Assembly: GCF_009389715.1 (NCBI RefSeq)
Contig: NC_052393.1
Span: forward strand, 2,418,001 to 2,482,000
Source of the DNA: Phoenix dactylifera
Lineage: Eukaryota; Streptophyta; Magnoliopsida; Arecales; Arecaceae
Length of the DNA stretch: 64,000 bases
Direction of reading: 5' to 3'
The translations under genes were made by a program, and so were the position numbers. Under the pieces are notes generated by a model. It saw only the letters and a program-made list of their open reading frames with translations. It was not told where the DNA came from and ran no database searches. Below are positions 47,870 to 59,300 of this stretch, piece after piece; position 1 is the first letter of the stretch; the number at the start of each line of letters is the position of its first letter.

Positions 47870-48172
47870 GTACTTATATAGGATCAAAAAATCCAAATAT
47901 ACCTTTCGTCTAGTACTTTTATAGGATCAAAAAATCCAAATAATATCTTTCGGTTAACTATTTTGGATGAGGTCTTGGATTGTTGCAAATAGTATCAAAA
48001 CAAACTCGGTTCATAACTTATATGGACTAAAGGACGCTGCAGCACAGATTCATTAAGAATGACCATAGGCCGATCATAGTGCTTAGGATTAGATTTGAAT
48101 AAATTTAAACTTTTAGTCAAATAATATCTTTCGGCTAGATATTTTGGGTGAGATCCTCGATTGTCTATGCCA
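47870..48172 (+). mobile_element. Rearranged TRIM-like fragment
   Basis: Part of an LTR with an internal duplication of TATAGGATCAAAAAATCCAAA (20-bp core at about 47877 and 47921). A decayed primer site (AGTATCAAAACAAAC), the internal region and a second LTR fragment (AATATCTTTCGGCTAGATAT) follow. Confidence 0.65.
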
Positions 48173-48635
48173 ACTCATGCAATGGCTTGCTTTGTTTAAG
48201 GATCCTAGTGACATACATAGATATGAAGTTTTTCGAATTTCCTAGGTTGGTTGGCACTTTGGGGCTGTGGTGCAGGGTGGAAAGAAGTCAAAGGTTATAG
48301 AGATCCCCTATTGGGGAGGCCACCATATGTTGATGGAGGGATATTCTAGGAAACTCATCCAAAATATCATATAATCGGACCAAGGATCATATCAGTTGAT
48401 GTGGAGAGGAAGACATGCAGGATGCTGAGAATTCCGAATCTACTTGAGTTGGGTCATGCTAAGAGCTATGACTTACAGCCAAGTCTTCTGAAAGGCGATC
48501 CATTCCTTTCCAACGTGTACTCGTTGGTGCTCGAGGATTGCAACCAGAGTTGCTGGGAACTGTGATACACTTGTTTCATGCCCCTGATGGTGGACACACG
48601 AGAGAGGAGTTCCGGAGTTTCTGTAGATCTATATT
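48173..48635 (+). pseudogene. Coding-like remnant of unknown origin
   Basis: A frame open from about 48363 to 48563 reads IISVDVERKTCRMLRIPNLL and GHAKSYDLQPSLLKGDPFLS before a stop. The upstream frame has VIEIPYWGGHHMLMEGYS. The texture is protein-like, perhaps from an F-box or similar family, but I cannot name it and there is no start codon or splice context. It lies between a TRIM fragment and a small MITE. Confidence 0.3.
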
Positions 48636-48824
48636 TAGGGATGGCAAATACTTAATCGTTTAATTTATTTAATTTGATTCATTTAGTTATAGATTAGTTT
48701 AGATTATATATTAATAAAATAAATAGATTTAGATCTTAAATAAGTTGGATTCGGATTGACAATTTTTTGATCCATTTTATATCCAATCCAATCCATATCT
48801 TGTCCGTTCCAATTGCCACCTCTA
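48636..48824. mobile_element. Small MITE (189 bp)
   Basis: Ends are TAGGGATGGCAA and, from the right inward, TAGAGGTGGCAA (10 of 12 identical). The interior has mirrored AATCCAATCCATAT words. The flanking 8-mers, TCTATATT and CTTACATT, match at 5 of 8 positions, so the target duplication is decayed or absent. Confidence 0.6.
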
Positions 48825-48871
48825 CTTACATTCAAGAATCCGATCAGGATAGAAGCTGTCTGGGGGCTACA

Positions 48872-49502
48872 CAGGAGCGGCTCAATACATTTGGAGGCCT
48901 AAGGCGAAATCAAAGGTTCCAACATAAATACATTTAGAGGCCTCAATGCATAAATAAGAAAATATAATAAAATTCTCGTTCCAACATAAATGCATTTGGA
49001 GGCCTCAATTAGAGTTGATCAAAATCCAGACCGGGCTCTACAGCAGAAATTAGGCTTGATGGCTATGCCCAGGCCCGGCCCGGCTCGACTGTCGGGCTTA
49101 AATTTTTGTCCAGGCCCAATCCGACTTTATAAATCTGGTTCTATGCCCGTCTAGCCCGGCCCGACCTGATAGGCCCGATCCGACATGCCCGTTTTTTCTT
49201 TGTTTGGAATCTGAAAATGGGCCAGAATGGCCCGACCCGATTTTTTTAGTCGGGCCGTTTTTCTTGCCCAGGCCCGACCCATGGGCCTTTTTTTAATGCC
49301 CAAGCCCGAAAAATTTCGGGCCGGACTGGGCGGGCTAGGCGAGCCAAAAAGTCCGTGATCAGCTCTAGCCTCAATGTATTTATAGCTATAAAGATACGTA
49401 GCATTTGAGGCCCCCAATGCATTTGGACGCTCATCTTGAAACTTGCTATAATAAATGCTTTGGCAACTATCCCAGTCATTCTAAGGGTTAAGCCAGCTCT
49501 AG
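48872..49502. mobile_element. Degraded hAT-like element hosting a nested MITE
   Basis: The left end CAGGAGCGGCTCAATACATT, followed by GGAGGCCTAAGGC, closely matches the right terminus of the element at 11198-12125. The right end, read inward, is TAGAGCTGGCTTAACC, a related terminus. No clean 8-bp duplication is visible. Internally GCATTTGGAGGCCTCAAT-like words repeat three times, and 49010-49367 is a later insertion. Confidence 0.55.
49010..49367. mobile_element. Nested hAT-like MITE with perfect 8-bp target duplication
   Basis: GCCTCAAT flanks both sides (49002-49009 and 49368-49375). Terminal repeats are TAGAGTTGATCA and, inward from the right, TAGAGCTGATCA (11 of 12). The interior is rich in GGCCCG / CGGGCC words. 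There is no coding capacity in 358 bp. It sits inside the older element at 48872-49502. Confidence 0.88.
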
Positions 49503-51506
49503 GGCTTTTATTTTTTTTAGCTAAAGCGGGCGAGTCGTACTACATGGGAGTCTAGCATTTGCTGCAGCAGAAGCGAAACCTTTTGGCCGCAGCATTATTC
49601 GTCCTCGAATGGGCACAGTAGAGGTATTGGAGGCTACGTAAAGATAACTAGGCAGCCACATCCTCTATTTTCTTATCTTTTCTTTTTTTCTTTGTTGATA
49701 TGCTCCCCCACTATCGATCTGGGGCCACCTGAAAGGAAGCTATGTGTAAGGTGGTATTTTAGTTGAATATTTATTTGCAGCATGGAACTTCTTCTTGACA
49801 TTGGGAGATCCTATTATTGTGGTTCAAATTTGGCCCGAGAGTGACCACGCCGGAGGAATTGGAGTGGAAGAAGGAGAGCCACCTTCCGCGCGATGGTGTA
49901 CCTGCACAAAGCTTTACTGGTGGTTCCGGTGAGGGTTCTTCGACGCTCGAGTTAGGGTGGATCTTAGTCGGTCCCCCCGGTTCCTGTAGTGTTAAATGAT
50001 GGGGCTATATATAGCCCTCTGAGAGATGTCCAGATGGCGGAGGTATGGCCCATTCTTAGCATGGAAGGAAATAGGGTTCAGACAGATGGCGCACAGCTAG
50101 AACTTGTTCGAGGCATACGGCGAAGACCGTTCTTGTGAACGATAAGGCATCGATAGGTATGACGAGGTATAGCTGAAGCAGCATGGCGTTGTTCTTGACT
50201 GTCGTTGGCCAGCAAGCAAAGCATGGCACGGTGAGCAGGATGACCCATGTTGCCCCCCATCACCTATATTACATGGAAAGTTGACACGATTGTCCCCCAG
50301 CAATCTTCTATAACTTCTATTAATTGTAATTTTCTTAGCAGATTTCAATTATTATGCAAGGGCTAATGCTTTGCTTTCCTCTCAAAACAAAAACATGAAT
50401 ATATGGGATAGCATATCAACTATTTTTCTTATATTTTTCTTTCCTAGATTGTTCATTTTGTTTATCTTTCTTCAAGGATTCATTAAAACTATTCCAGAAC
50501 AATTATAATTTAGATTTATTTTTATGTTAAAATTATTGAATTAAAATATTTCATGCAAACAAGATAATTTTTTCTTGTTTGTTAACTTATTTTTCATAAT
50601 TAAAATTCTTGTTCAAAGATATCATTTGTCATAGTATATCTTCTACATTTATGTTCTTTCTTAAGCAGCAAGTATATATATTTTATTTCTAATGGTATTT
50701 GTGATCTATATAACTCAATACAACTAAACCATGATCCCAAACTAGTTGGTCAGTTATATAAACCGTTTTTTCTTTATTCTACACAGTTTAGAGCTATGCT
50801 TTTTAGGAGATATTGGGATAATGAGTCTTTTCTTATTATTTTATTTTATATGATTTTTACTTTACATCTACCCTTCTTTCTTTCTATATGTATTAAATCA
50901 CTTTTTAGTATTAGTACATACCTCGTCCTACATAATACATATCTAAATTATTTAACTGTCCTTCTCTAAATTTGTCCTCTATTGATATTAAACCTATTTT
51001 TTTTAACAAATAACTTTATTTTTTATTATATATTTTCTTGCAGCATCATGCTTCTATATCTATATTCTCATTTTGGCCGGGCCATATACTCATTTTACTA
51101 TATAGTTGTTTTATAATTTTTTTTAACTTAATAGGTATCTTATGAATATATAATATGCTGGTTGTACTTTTTTTTATTTCATCCGACTTATCTTCATTTT
51201 ATGGACAACATTATTTTCTATCTTTTTTAATAAATAATCAAAATTTAAATATCAAAATGGTCTCTATTAAAAATTTTCATGATGCTCAATATTTATTTTA
51301 TATTTATATTTATTTTTAATTTTACTAAAACTATGTATAGCAATTTTTTATGTGAATTGAAATTTTTCCATGTTTCAAGTTATTTAAGCCAAAAAAAAAA
51401 CTTTCAAGCCTCCCTCGCTAAACATTAAAATGATTGTTACCCTTTTTGCAGCTCATCACTCCGGTGAGATTCTCTGGACAAGCCATGTATATGTTCTTCC
51501 ACCTTT
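49503..51506. other. Intergenic, possible LTR-retroelement fragment at 49800-50060
   Basis: The GC-rich part at 49800-50060 (ACGCCGGAGGAATTGG, then GGGGCTATATATAGCCC with a TATA-like core) has the look of an LTR promoter region, but no partner LTR was found. From 50350 to 51460 the sequence is AT-rich with nothing recognised. Confidence 0.35.
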
Positions 51507-52602
51507 GGGGGACGTTTGGCATGGGGTGATCATCTTAAGATCAAGGGTGATGTAGGTGGAAGTGATGAGATCACCGCATTTGGTTGCACCACGGTGATCC
51601 TACGTGGCAGTGATTTTAAATCACCTCCACTTCTCAAATCATCCCCCAACTCGGTGATGGGATACCCGTCCTTGAGGTCGGGAATCCAAGATCACTTTAG
51701 GACAGTGATCCTGGGTTGAAAGTTAAAGACAAAAATACCCCTTAAGTTAGTAGGAAAATTGATATATCAATATACCATCAATATTATTTTTATATATATA
51801 TATATATTATGGTGATATTATATATTATATTAATGATATATATTATATTATATTATATTACTAATCATATTATTAATGATAATTTTAAATTCTAGTAGAA
51901 ATATATTATTATTTTTTATATTTATATAATGAAAATATTTAATATATTACTATATTACTTCTATTTACCTTATTTTTTAAATCAAAATAATTATTAGTAT
52001 TAAAAAAATATGTTATAAGTATAAATAAAAATATTAATTCTATAATAGAAAATAACATAATTTTATAAGATTAATAATTTATAATAGTAATAAATATATT
52101 TTTATAGAATATATTAATAATTAATATATTGATAAATATATTAATATTTTATTATAAATATATTTTATATGATTAATAAATATATGATAAGGGCTACTAA
52201 AAGTAGAATATGTAACAAAATTATGGAGTTATTATAGGAATTAGTATATATTGACTTACATTTTTAATTCATGAGAATTAGTAGAATATGTGACAAAATT
52301 ATGGAGTTATTATAGGAATTAGTATATTGACTTACAATTTTTAATTCATGAGAATTAAAAATACATAAAAAAAATCATATAAGATATATCAAAGATATTT
52401 GTGGTATTATGTGGTCAGTGATATTGGATCCCCATACCATACCAAACAAATTACTCATGGATATTCAAAAATTTTTAATCACTGAACCATGGCCTATCAA
52501 ACACATTCATCTTAGATCACCGGGGATCAAATCATCCCAGCATTCGGATCACCGGGATCTTAGATCACTGTGGTGATCCTGTTGGAGTTACCAAACGCCC
52601 CC
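51507..52602. mobile_element. Non-autonomous TIR element, about 1.1 kb, PIF/Harbinger-like or hAT-like ends
   Basis: Ends are GGGGGACGTTTGG and, inward from the right, GGGGGCGTTTGG. Both subterminal regions hold repeated GGTGATC / GATCACC words. The core is extremely AT-rich and contains a 78-bp direct duplication starting at 52203 and 52281 (GTAGAATATG...). No transposase is present. The target duplication could not be resolved because the flank is CTTTGGGG on the left and CCTTGGGG on the right. Confidence 0.7.
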
Positions 52603-52787
52603 TTGGGGTATATTTTCTGTCTTGACTCTTGTGGCAGTGCTTGTCTGAGATTAGTATAAGCCACTAATATATAAAATAATAATAATAATAATAAATCAAA
52701 ATAAGTTAAAAATAAAAAAAAAAGCCACGTCTCCAAGGTTGGGATTTGGAGTTGGATTTGGGTTTGGGTGAGGTTTTCTCCTCTTCA

Positions 52788-53278
52788 TGCGATCCCGATT
52801 AATCAAGCCCCTCTCCACCGCCATCAAGGGCACCAAGGACCTCCAGGATCTCCACTCGCCTTCCCCTAAAGCGATCGTTTCGCCTCCAAGGCCTTGATCA
52901 AGGGCTGCAAGGCTTCGAAGCGCTTCATTCCGGTGGGAGTTAACCCCGGAATCCCTTCCCCTGCTGCCAAGACGATCAGAGCCTATTTAGGCGCCGTGAA
53001 TTTGATCGGCGACGCGACCGCATCGCTTTCTCCGATGGATTTCTAGGGCTGGCGCTTCTGAAGGGTGGCTACAAAAGTTTTCCAAGAATTTCTTGAACGT
53101 TCTCGAAGGGTTTGTCGGCTTGCAACTGAATTCGGCTCTCAAAAAGGGCATCTATGCCTTGGATTTGCTCGTCAGGAATGTGTTTGTTGTGAGAGAGCTC
53201 AACCAATGGATTGTGATCGGATGGCCAGGAAGGAGGCGGCACGAGTATGGCGTTGCGAGGAGCATCGATATGAGGTGA
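52788..53278 (+). pseudogene. Disrupted coding-like region of unknown family
   Basis: This segment is much richer in GC than its flanks and reads like protein in pieces. An ATG at 52789 opens RSRLIKPLSTAIKGTKDLQD to a stop near 52897. Another frame gives GCKASKRFIPVGVNPGIPSP and IRAYLGAVNLIGDATASLS to a stop at 53046. A third (53093-53278) gives VLEGFVGLQLNSALKKG, ALDLLVRNVFVVRELNQW and PGRRRHEYGVARS. The ends of the frames are not splice sites, so frameshifts or stops seem to have broken it. I do not recognise the family. It could be the start of a gene whose later exons include 55246-55400. Confidence 0.35.
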
Positions 53279-55245
53279 GGGAATAGTTTGTGCTATAAAA
53301 GAACAAAATTTGCTAGTGAATGTAGATATGTGAGAGCTTTCTTGGAGAGAGTTTTGCTAAATTAGAGGGAGCTGTGATTTTTGGAATGCCTTCAGAGTTG
53401 TCCTTTTGAATTGCTACGCTTGTCTATTCCTATACATGAGGTGATTCCAATGAATTTACTGAATTACTGTAAAAATTCCTAGTTGTTTGCAAGCATCGAA
53501 GCACAGAACTTATAGGTATCTGTTATCTGTTTAGTTTCTCAATTGATTGGTGTACGTAATAAGGAAATTGACACTGTCAACGTTCTTGTTTGGATGCTTT
53601 GGTTATCCATTACCTATCATGAGTCACGCAACATCTTTAACTATGTTATTGGGCTCAATAGAGAATGAAATTCATTTGTATTGCAGAATTTATCTTCATC
53701 ATATCCACTAAAAAGTATCCCTGTCTTACAGGGAACCCTAACCAAATGCTTAGAAATTGACATGCAATCTTCTTCTCAAGATCTGATATGTTTCGTATCC
53801 AAAATTTCTTTAATAGTGACAAGCTTTGTCTATGCTATTTGCTAAATGATATCCAACCTTCTTGCTTTGGCACAATGTCATATATGTAATCAAGGATAAT
53901 GATACAAACTGAAGTTTGTGGACATACTGGTGTTTCATAATTCTGCCTTAATTGTCACAAGGTCAAATATTCTTCCCATAACCACAGTAGTGCATTTAAC
54001 TTTTATTTCCCAACCTTGTTTTTTCATAAACAACAGATTGGTTGTGAAACACTTGCTGAATTTGCCAGCATATATATTGCTGAAATTTCAGAATCTTCCA
54101 TCACTCATGATTACGTGATACATAATAAAGGATTTGGTTCTCTAGCTTTCTTGTCCTGTTGATGGTACTACTCGCACTGTCAGTCATGTCCATGAGCATA
54201 CAGGCAATAAGACGATGCTTTGGTAGCACCCAAGCTGACCCTTGATCTGAGGTGTATAACAGGACATTTGTTTAGAAGAAGGGGAGTAACTTGAGCAGAA
54301 CAACTGCGTGAGTTTATGAAACATTCCAAAAAGCAAAACTTATTTGTATTTTATGAAAAATAGTGCAAATCATAGGTGTCATTGCTTTCTGCATAAGAGC
54401 AACCAAAGAGGTCAACTTTATTGCTTACAATAAATTCATTTGTGAAGGTAACTTTCAAGACTTGTTGTCTCCATGAATCGTCCAAATATCTTTCACAAAA
54501 TGGGGGAGCAGTCATGGCTGGTATTAAGCAGATGATGCAAGTGCAACCAGTATCTGCTGGTATTTTCATTGATGAAATATATTACTATGCTATTCCCTTT
54601 CATAAATGTTGTGCTATCAAAACAAATCTGAGTCTAGAACTGGTTCTTCACCAAATCAATTTTCTTTTCAATGTTTCAAGTAGCACTCTTTCTATAATTT
54701 AATTGAATTAGGGACCCTTGGCTTGCATGATCATGGTGATTCATGCTTTACTACGTACAGTTTTTTTCCTTGACCATTTTTTTTGTCCAAAAGTGCATTT
54801 AGAAGACCGAACAAACTGTCTGCAAGTGGCTTTAACGACACTTTCTGGAACTTAGTAGCAACTTAAATTTTATTAAAACAAATGCAGATTGGATGTGCCT
54901 TGTCATTTTCACGGTATTTGAACTGCTCGCTTGTACTCGATATTATCGGCCTCTTAGACCTCATGTATTATCACATACAGAAATCATCGCATGTATATGA
55001 TAGTTTAATATCAATGCTAACATTTCATAAACAGGACCTCTCTCTCTATGATTTTGGCCATTCGTTTTGACTGTTGTTTAGGACTCAAAGATTCCTGCTT
55101 TATTTAGTGTGAAGTATGTATTATGGGTCTTTCACGTTGAAACGAGATAACAATAAAATGGCAAGAAAATCTCTTGCTATTTCTGCAATCATGGAAATTG
55201 TGATGTACAACACTACTGAAGACAACGATTGCCTCCATGCCTTTC
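53279..55245. other. Intron-like or intergenic stretch
   Basis: AT-rich and without recognised genes. Frames at 53918-54118 and 54421-54702 have no clear protein character. Confidence 0.4.
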
Positions 55246-55400
55246 TGTTTATTTGAAAGGGATAATGATTACGCCCACTGGTGAATGGCCAGACGTAGCA
55301 ATAATACCAACTCCGGCATCTGTTTGGTCATATGACTCATATCCAGGACTCCAGAGTGTAGTTGTATTTAAAGGAATTCACGCCACTGATGTGAGCAAGT
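55246..55400 (+). pseudogene. Isolated exon-like segment of unknown family
   Basis: The plus frame reads ITPTGEWPDVAIIPTPASVW followed by SYDSYPGLQSVVVFKGIHAT. Its composition and codon use look like a real exon, and a possible donor (AGCAA|GTATAT) follows at about 55400. No gene name can be given. It may belong with the broken segment at 52788-53278. Confidence 0.35.
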
Positions 55401-55690
55401 ATATCCGAGGAGTCAAGTATATCTTCTTCCTTCACCTTTACCTGCAAATTGCGGTAGCAATAATGTTATTAAAAACAGGATATGCTTAATTCGAGGTAAA
55501 ATAAAGCTGTCTTCTTTCTTATTGAAGTTAACCAAGATACTGAGACCTGTTGCACTAAAGCTTGTAGCTTTTGTTGAGATCTGACTGGTAGCTCACTTGT
55601 GTTTGGTAGTAAGACTATTAAATTGAGTTGATCAAAAGAAGTAGGAAAGTCTATTACTTCTACTAGTTTATTGTCGAGCTTAAAACTTAA

Positions 55691-56160
55691 ATCTTGGAAA
55701 TTTGGCCTATAGAAGCTTTTACAGAATTGTTTTTTAATATTTTTGGGCTCAATGGATTTATATTCTAGGGGCCTTCGAACTTCATGTTAATGTTAGTTTC
55801 ATTTTAGATATATTGAATTGCTATCAATCAAATGAGGGAGGGCAGACCATTTCTTGCAACCGTATTCTAATACTGGTAAGGACTGAATGCAAGACAGAGT
55901 TCAGAAAATGGATCAGTTTCATCTTGGAAATCTGGCCTACAGATGCTTTCACAGAATGTTTTTTTTTTAATATTTTTATGCTCCGGAGAGTTATGTTTTA
56001 GAGGCCTCCGAAGTTTCATACTAAAATTAGTTGTCATTTTTTAAATAGTTTGAACTGTTAACAATCAAATGAGCAAGGGCAGACCATTTCTGGCAACCAT
56101 GTTCTCGTACTGATGAGGATTGATCGCAAGACAGGATTCTTCAGAAAATAGATCAGTTCA
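55691..56160. repeat. About 230-bp tandem duplication
   Basis: ATCTTGGAAATTTGGCCTA at 55691 returns as ATCTTGGAAATCTGGCCTA at 55921. The following parts also match (ACAGAATGTTTTTT, then CAATCAAATGAG and GGGCAGACCATTTCT). Copies are about 80-85% alike by eye. Confidence 0.75.
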
Positions 56161-56377
56161 TCTTCATACATATCATATGAAGCAATTTTTGAATAATCCA
56201 AGGCTATGATAGTTAATGTTGTTCATAATCATAATTTCTTTTTTATGCTTGCTAGATTTTTTTTTTTTTCAATTTAAATGTTGCCCTTTAGGGTTAGTTT
56301 CTACACTGCAAAGAACCTGAGTATTTCTGGATAATCAGCATGATGCATTGCAGAAATGAGATTATTATAAAGCTTAC

Positions 56378-59300
56378 TTCCTCCTCTTCATCGAACTCAT
56401 GGTGATTGGAGGTGTGTCTTGCTGCCTCTCTGAACTCATCATTCTTTGCAAATCGCCCTCGGATACGAGGTCGGCTATCTGCTAGAGTTTTCCTACAAGC
56501 ATACTGCATTTTCCCCCCCATTAATTTGGACTGCTAGTAAGGAGTACTGTGCAAGAATAAAAATATCAAAATTAAAAGATCATTTTCTTAGAGGGTCCAT
56601 GGGGTGTAAGTCTTTAACTACCTTGATCTTTTTGCTGAAGTTTCTTTCATTCCTCTTCTTCAGGTATCTGTGGATCTTCTCCTTCCTCTCTTCCATGGAG
56701 AGGCGACCGACTTTGAAGGTGGACTCTTCTAATGCTGAGATGTCTGATGCTGGCAACTTTGTCGGGCTTCCGCTGCACCCATCCATGAGATGCTGGTTTC
56801 CTCCAATCACCTTACGAGAGGAACAAAATGGATGGTAAGAGTCACTGCACCATGACATAGATTTCAACTGCTGGTTGTGGAATGGTTGATAAAGCCTGCC
56901 AACCATTCCAAAGAGATCCTGGCCTCTTGAGAGGTTTATTTCTTCATGCTGATGATGTTTTTATGCTTGCGAGGTTTATTGATCATATTTAGACAACAAT
57001 GGGACTGCAGACTTCTCCTTTCTTAAATTGGATTTAGTGATTTTTTATGCATCAAGAGTCATATTTATGCTTGCTTCTACAGCCTATATATATACATATA
57101 TCATGCACCATCAATATGGAAGGATGCTGTATTGTTAGTTCACATGAGTCAAAAGATTGTTCACCATATATATTTTTACAATCGAAATTAATAAGAAGTA
57201 TGTTGCTCAACTATATTGTAAAGATCAATTAGAGAAACTCGGCAGTTTGTGACTGATGGGTGAACAATTCCAAATGTCTACTAGCACTTCCTCACCGAAG
57301 GAACTCTTGTGTTTTACGTAGTGGTGGCGTTAAGGAGGGTCGAAATTATTCCCTCTAGTCCAAGACATGGGACAATATGGGTGAGCTGTTGATTAGTAGG
57401 TGGATCTAGTATTGAACCAGATGCTTCCTGGCTGGCTTCTTAGTGGGCTCGGTCAACCCAAAATCAGAACATAAGACTTTGGTCTGATTTGCTCCTGATA
57501 AGATTGGATCTTAATGGGACCACATTCCTTGCTAATTAGCCTAAAAGTTGTTCCAAAATATTGCAATATAACTTCTAGAATTCGGGCAAGACCTGACTAA
57601 GCAGACCTGATAAGTTGATTGGAGTGAATGGGTCCCATATATGGGTCCATATCTTGGACCAGTATGGAGCTAACCCTTCTGTACGCTAGTAAATACAGTC
57701 ATCATGTAAAAAAATTGTGAACAGGGAGACTTGGCATGTCAAAATCTATGCATTAAGTACTTAACCAAATACTTGTTCTTATTTCTGCACAGAACGCATA
57801 GCTGGTGCAAAACTTTAGGCTTCCTTTGTCATCTGTATGTGACTCCAACTATCAATAACGCTATCAAATGAGATGACCTGAGCAGATCTAGTTGACCCTT
57901 TTATTTAGATCAGGCATGGCATATTTGAACAAAATGACCATGCATAACTGTTGGTCAAGCTAAACTCAAGTATAAATGTTCGAACTTGGCTCATGGGCCA
58001 CCATGATTCAGCTAATTCTTAAGCTGAAGCTATTTAGCTCAGTGGCCTAGTTGACAAGGTCACCATGATTCAAGTTTGTCCCATCTGCCACTCGAGCCTT
58101 CAAAAAGGGTTCAAGGTTAACCCTATTTTAACATAACAAACACGAACGAGCTAAGGCCAAGTTGTTTGTAAATAACTTAGTTAATCTTTTCCTTTATAAA
58201 AAGTATCATAGGCAATGATTTACATGAAATCTTTCTCAGATACTCCTAACTTACTAACCTTACTGAATTATGGTGGAAGGCAGGATTTCATCTCATTTCA
58301 CTTGATCCAAATTGTATAAGGTGGCAGCTTGAATAGCTTGGTTAATTGACAAATTCGCTACTTATTATTCGTAAGTAATAGTAAGTTAAGAAAAGAAAGA
58401 AAATGGCAGTATTCTTTCTGAATCAGTACCTGCTGCATGTCGCCGGAGCTGTAGACCCGCTGCATGGAATTCGGCCCGTAGATCCCGACATTTCCGGGGC
58501 CCTCCGCCATCGGCTGGTACCCCACCACCTCCGGCGCCGACCCCACCATCATCATTCCCGCGCTAAAGAACCCCGGCTGCCTTTCTCCTCCCATCCCCGT
58601 ATGGTGGTACAACGCCCCGATCCCGCCCCCTTCCAGAAACGCGCAAGACGGCGACTGCACCGCCGACTCCAACCCCACGAACGTCGCCGCCTGCTGCTGC
58701 TGTATCTGGATCGGCACCATGGACTCCGGCGAGTAGGCTGGGTATCCGCCACCCGGGATCGGATCCGTTAACCCGATCGGGTCGAAGGGGTCCACCACCT
58801 GCTGGTGGTCCCCGCCGGCGTACTGCGGCGGGGCTGGGAACATCGAGGAGAGGTCGGACGAGGACGGATAATTGACGGCGTGGAGGACGTCGGGATCGGG
58901 GTCGGGAGGCTGCGGGTCGTCGAGGAAGGCGGAAAGCTCGGCAGCGTCGATGGAGGGGAAAGGGGAGAAGGCGGTGGGGCCGGCGGAGGAGGAGGAGGAG
59001 GCAGGGACGTCGTCGGAGGAGTAGAGGAGGGGTTGGCTGTCGGGAGGGAAGAGGTCGTCGTCGTCGCAGAACTCCAGGATCCGGTCCTCGATAGGACTCG
59101 AGATGCCCTCCTGCACGCACTCACAATTTTTCAAAACCAAAACGCACCCAATTTTATACACACATATACACGCAAAGAGGAGAATAGGACTTGCAATTAT
59201 AAAGTGCGCACACTATTCAAAACAGGCAGCAAGCTTATAAAAATCTAAACCCGAAAGTGACGAGTCTTTCATATGAGGTGGCGAGGAGTTCGGTGTTAGA

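Noticed and set aside
58403-59248. Plus-strand and alternative minus-strand frames over the CCT exon 2
   Set aside because: Shadows of the GC-rich coding exon; arginine-, proline- or glycine-rich strings without domains.
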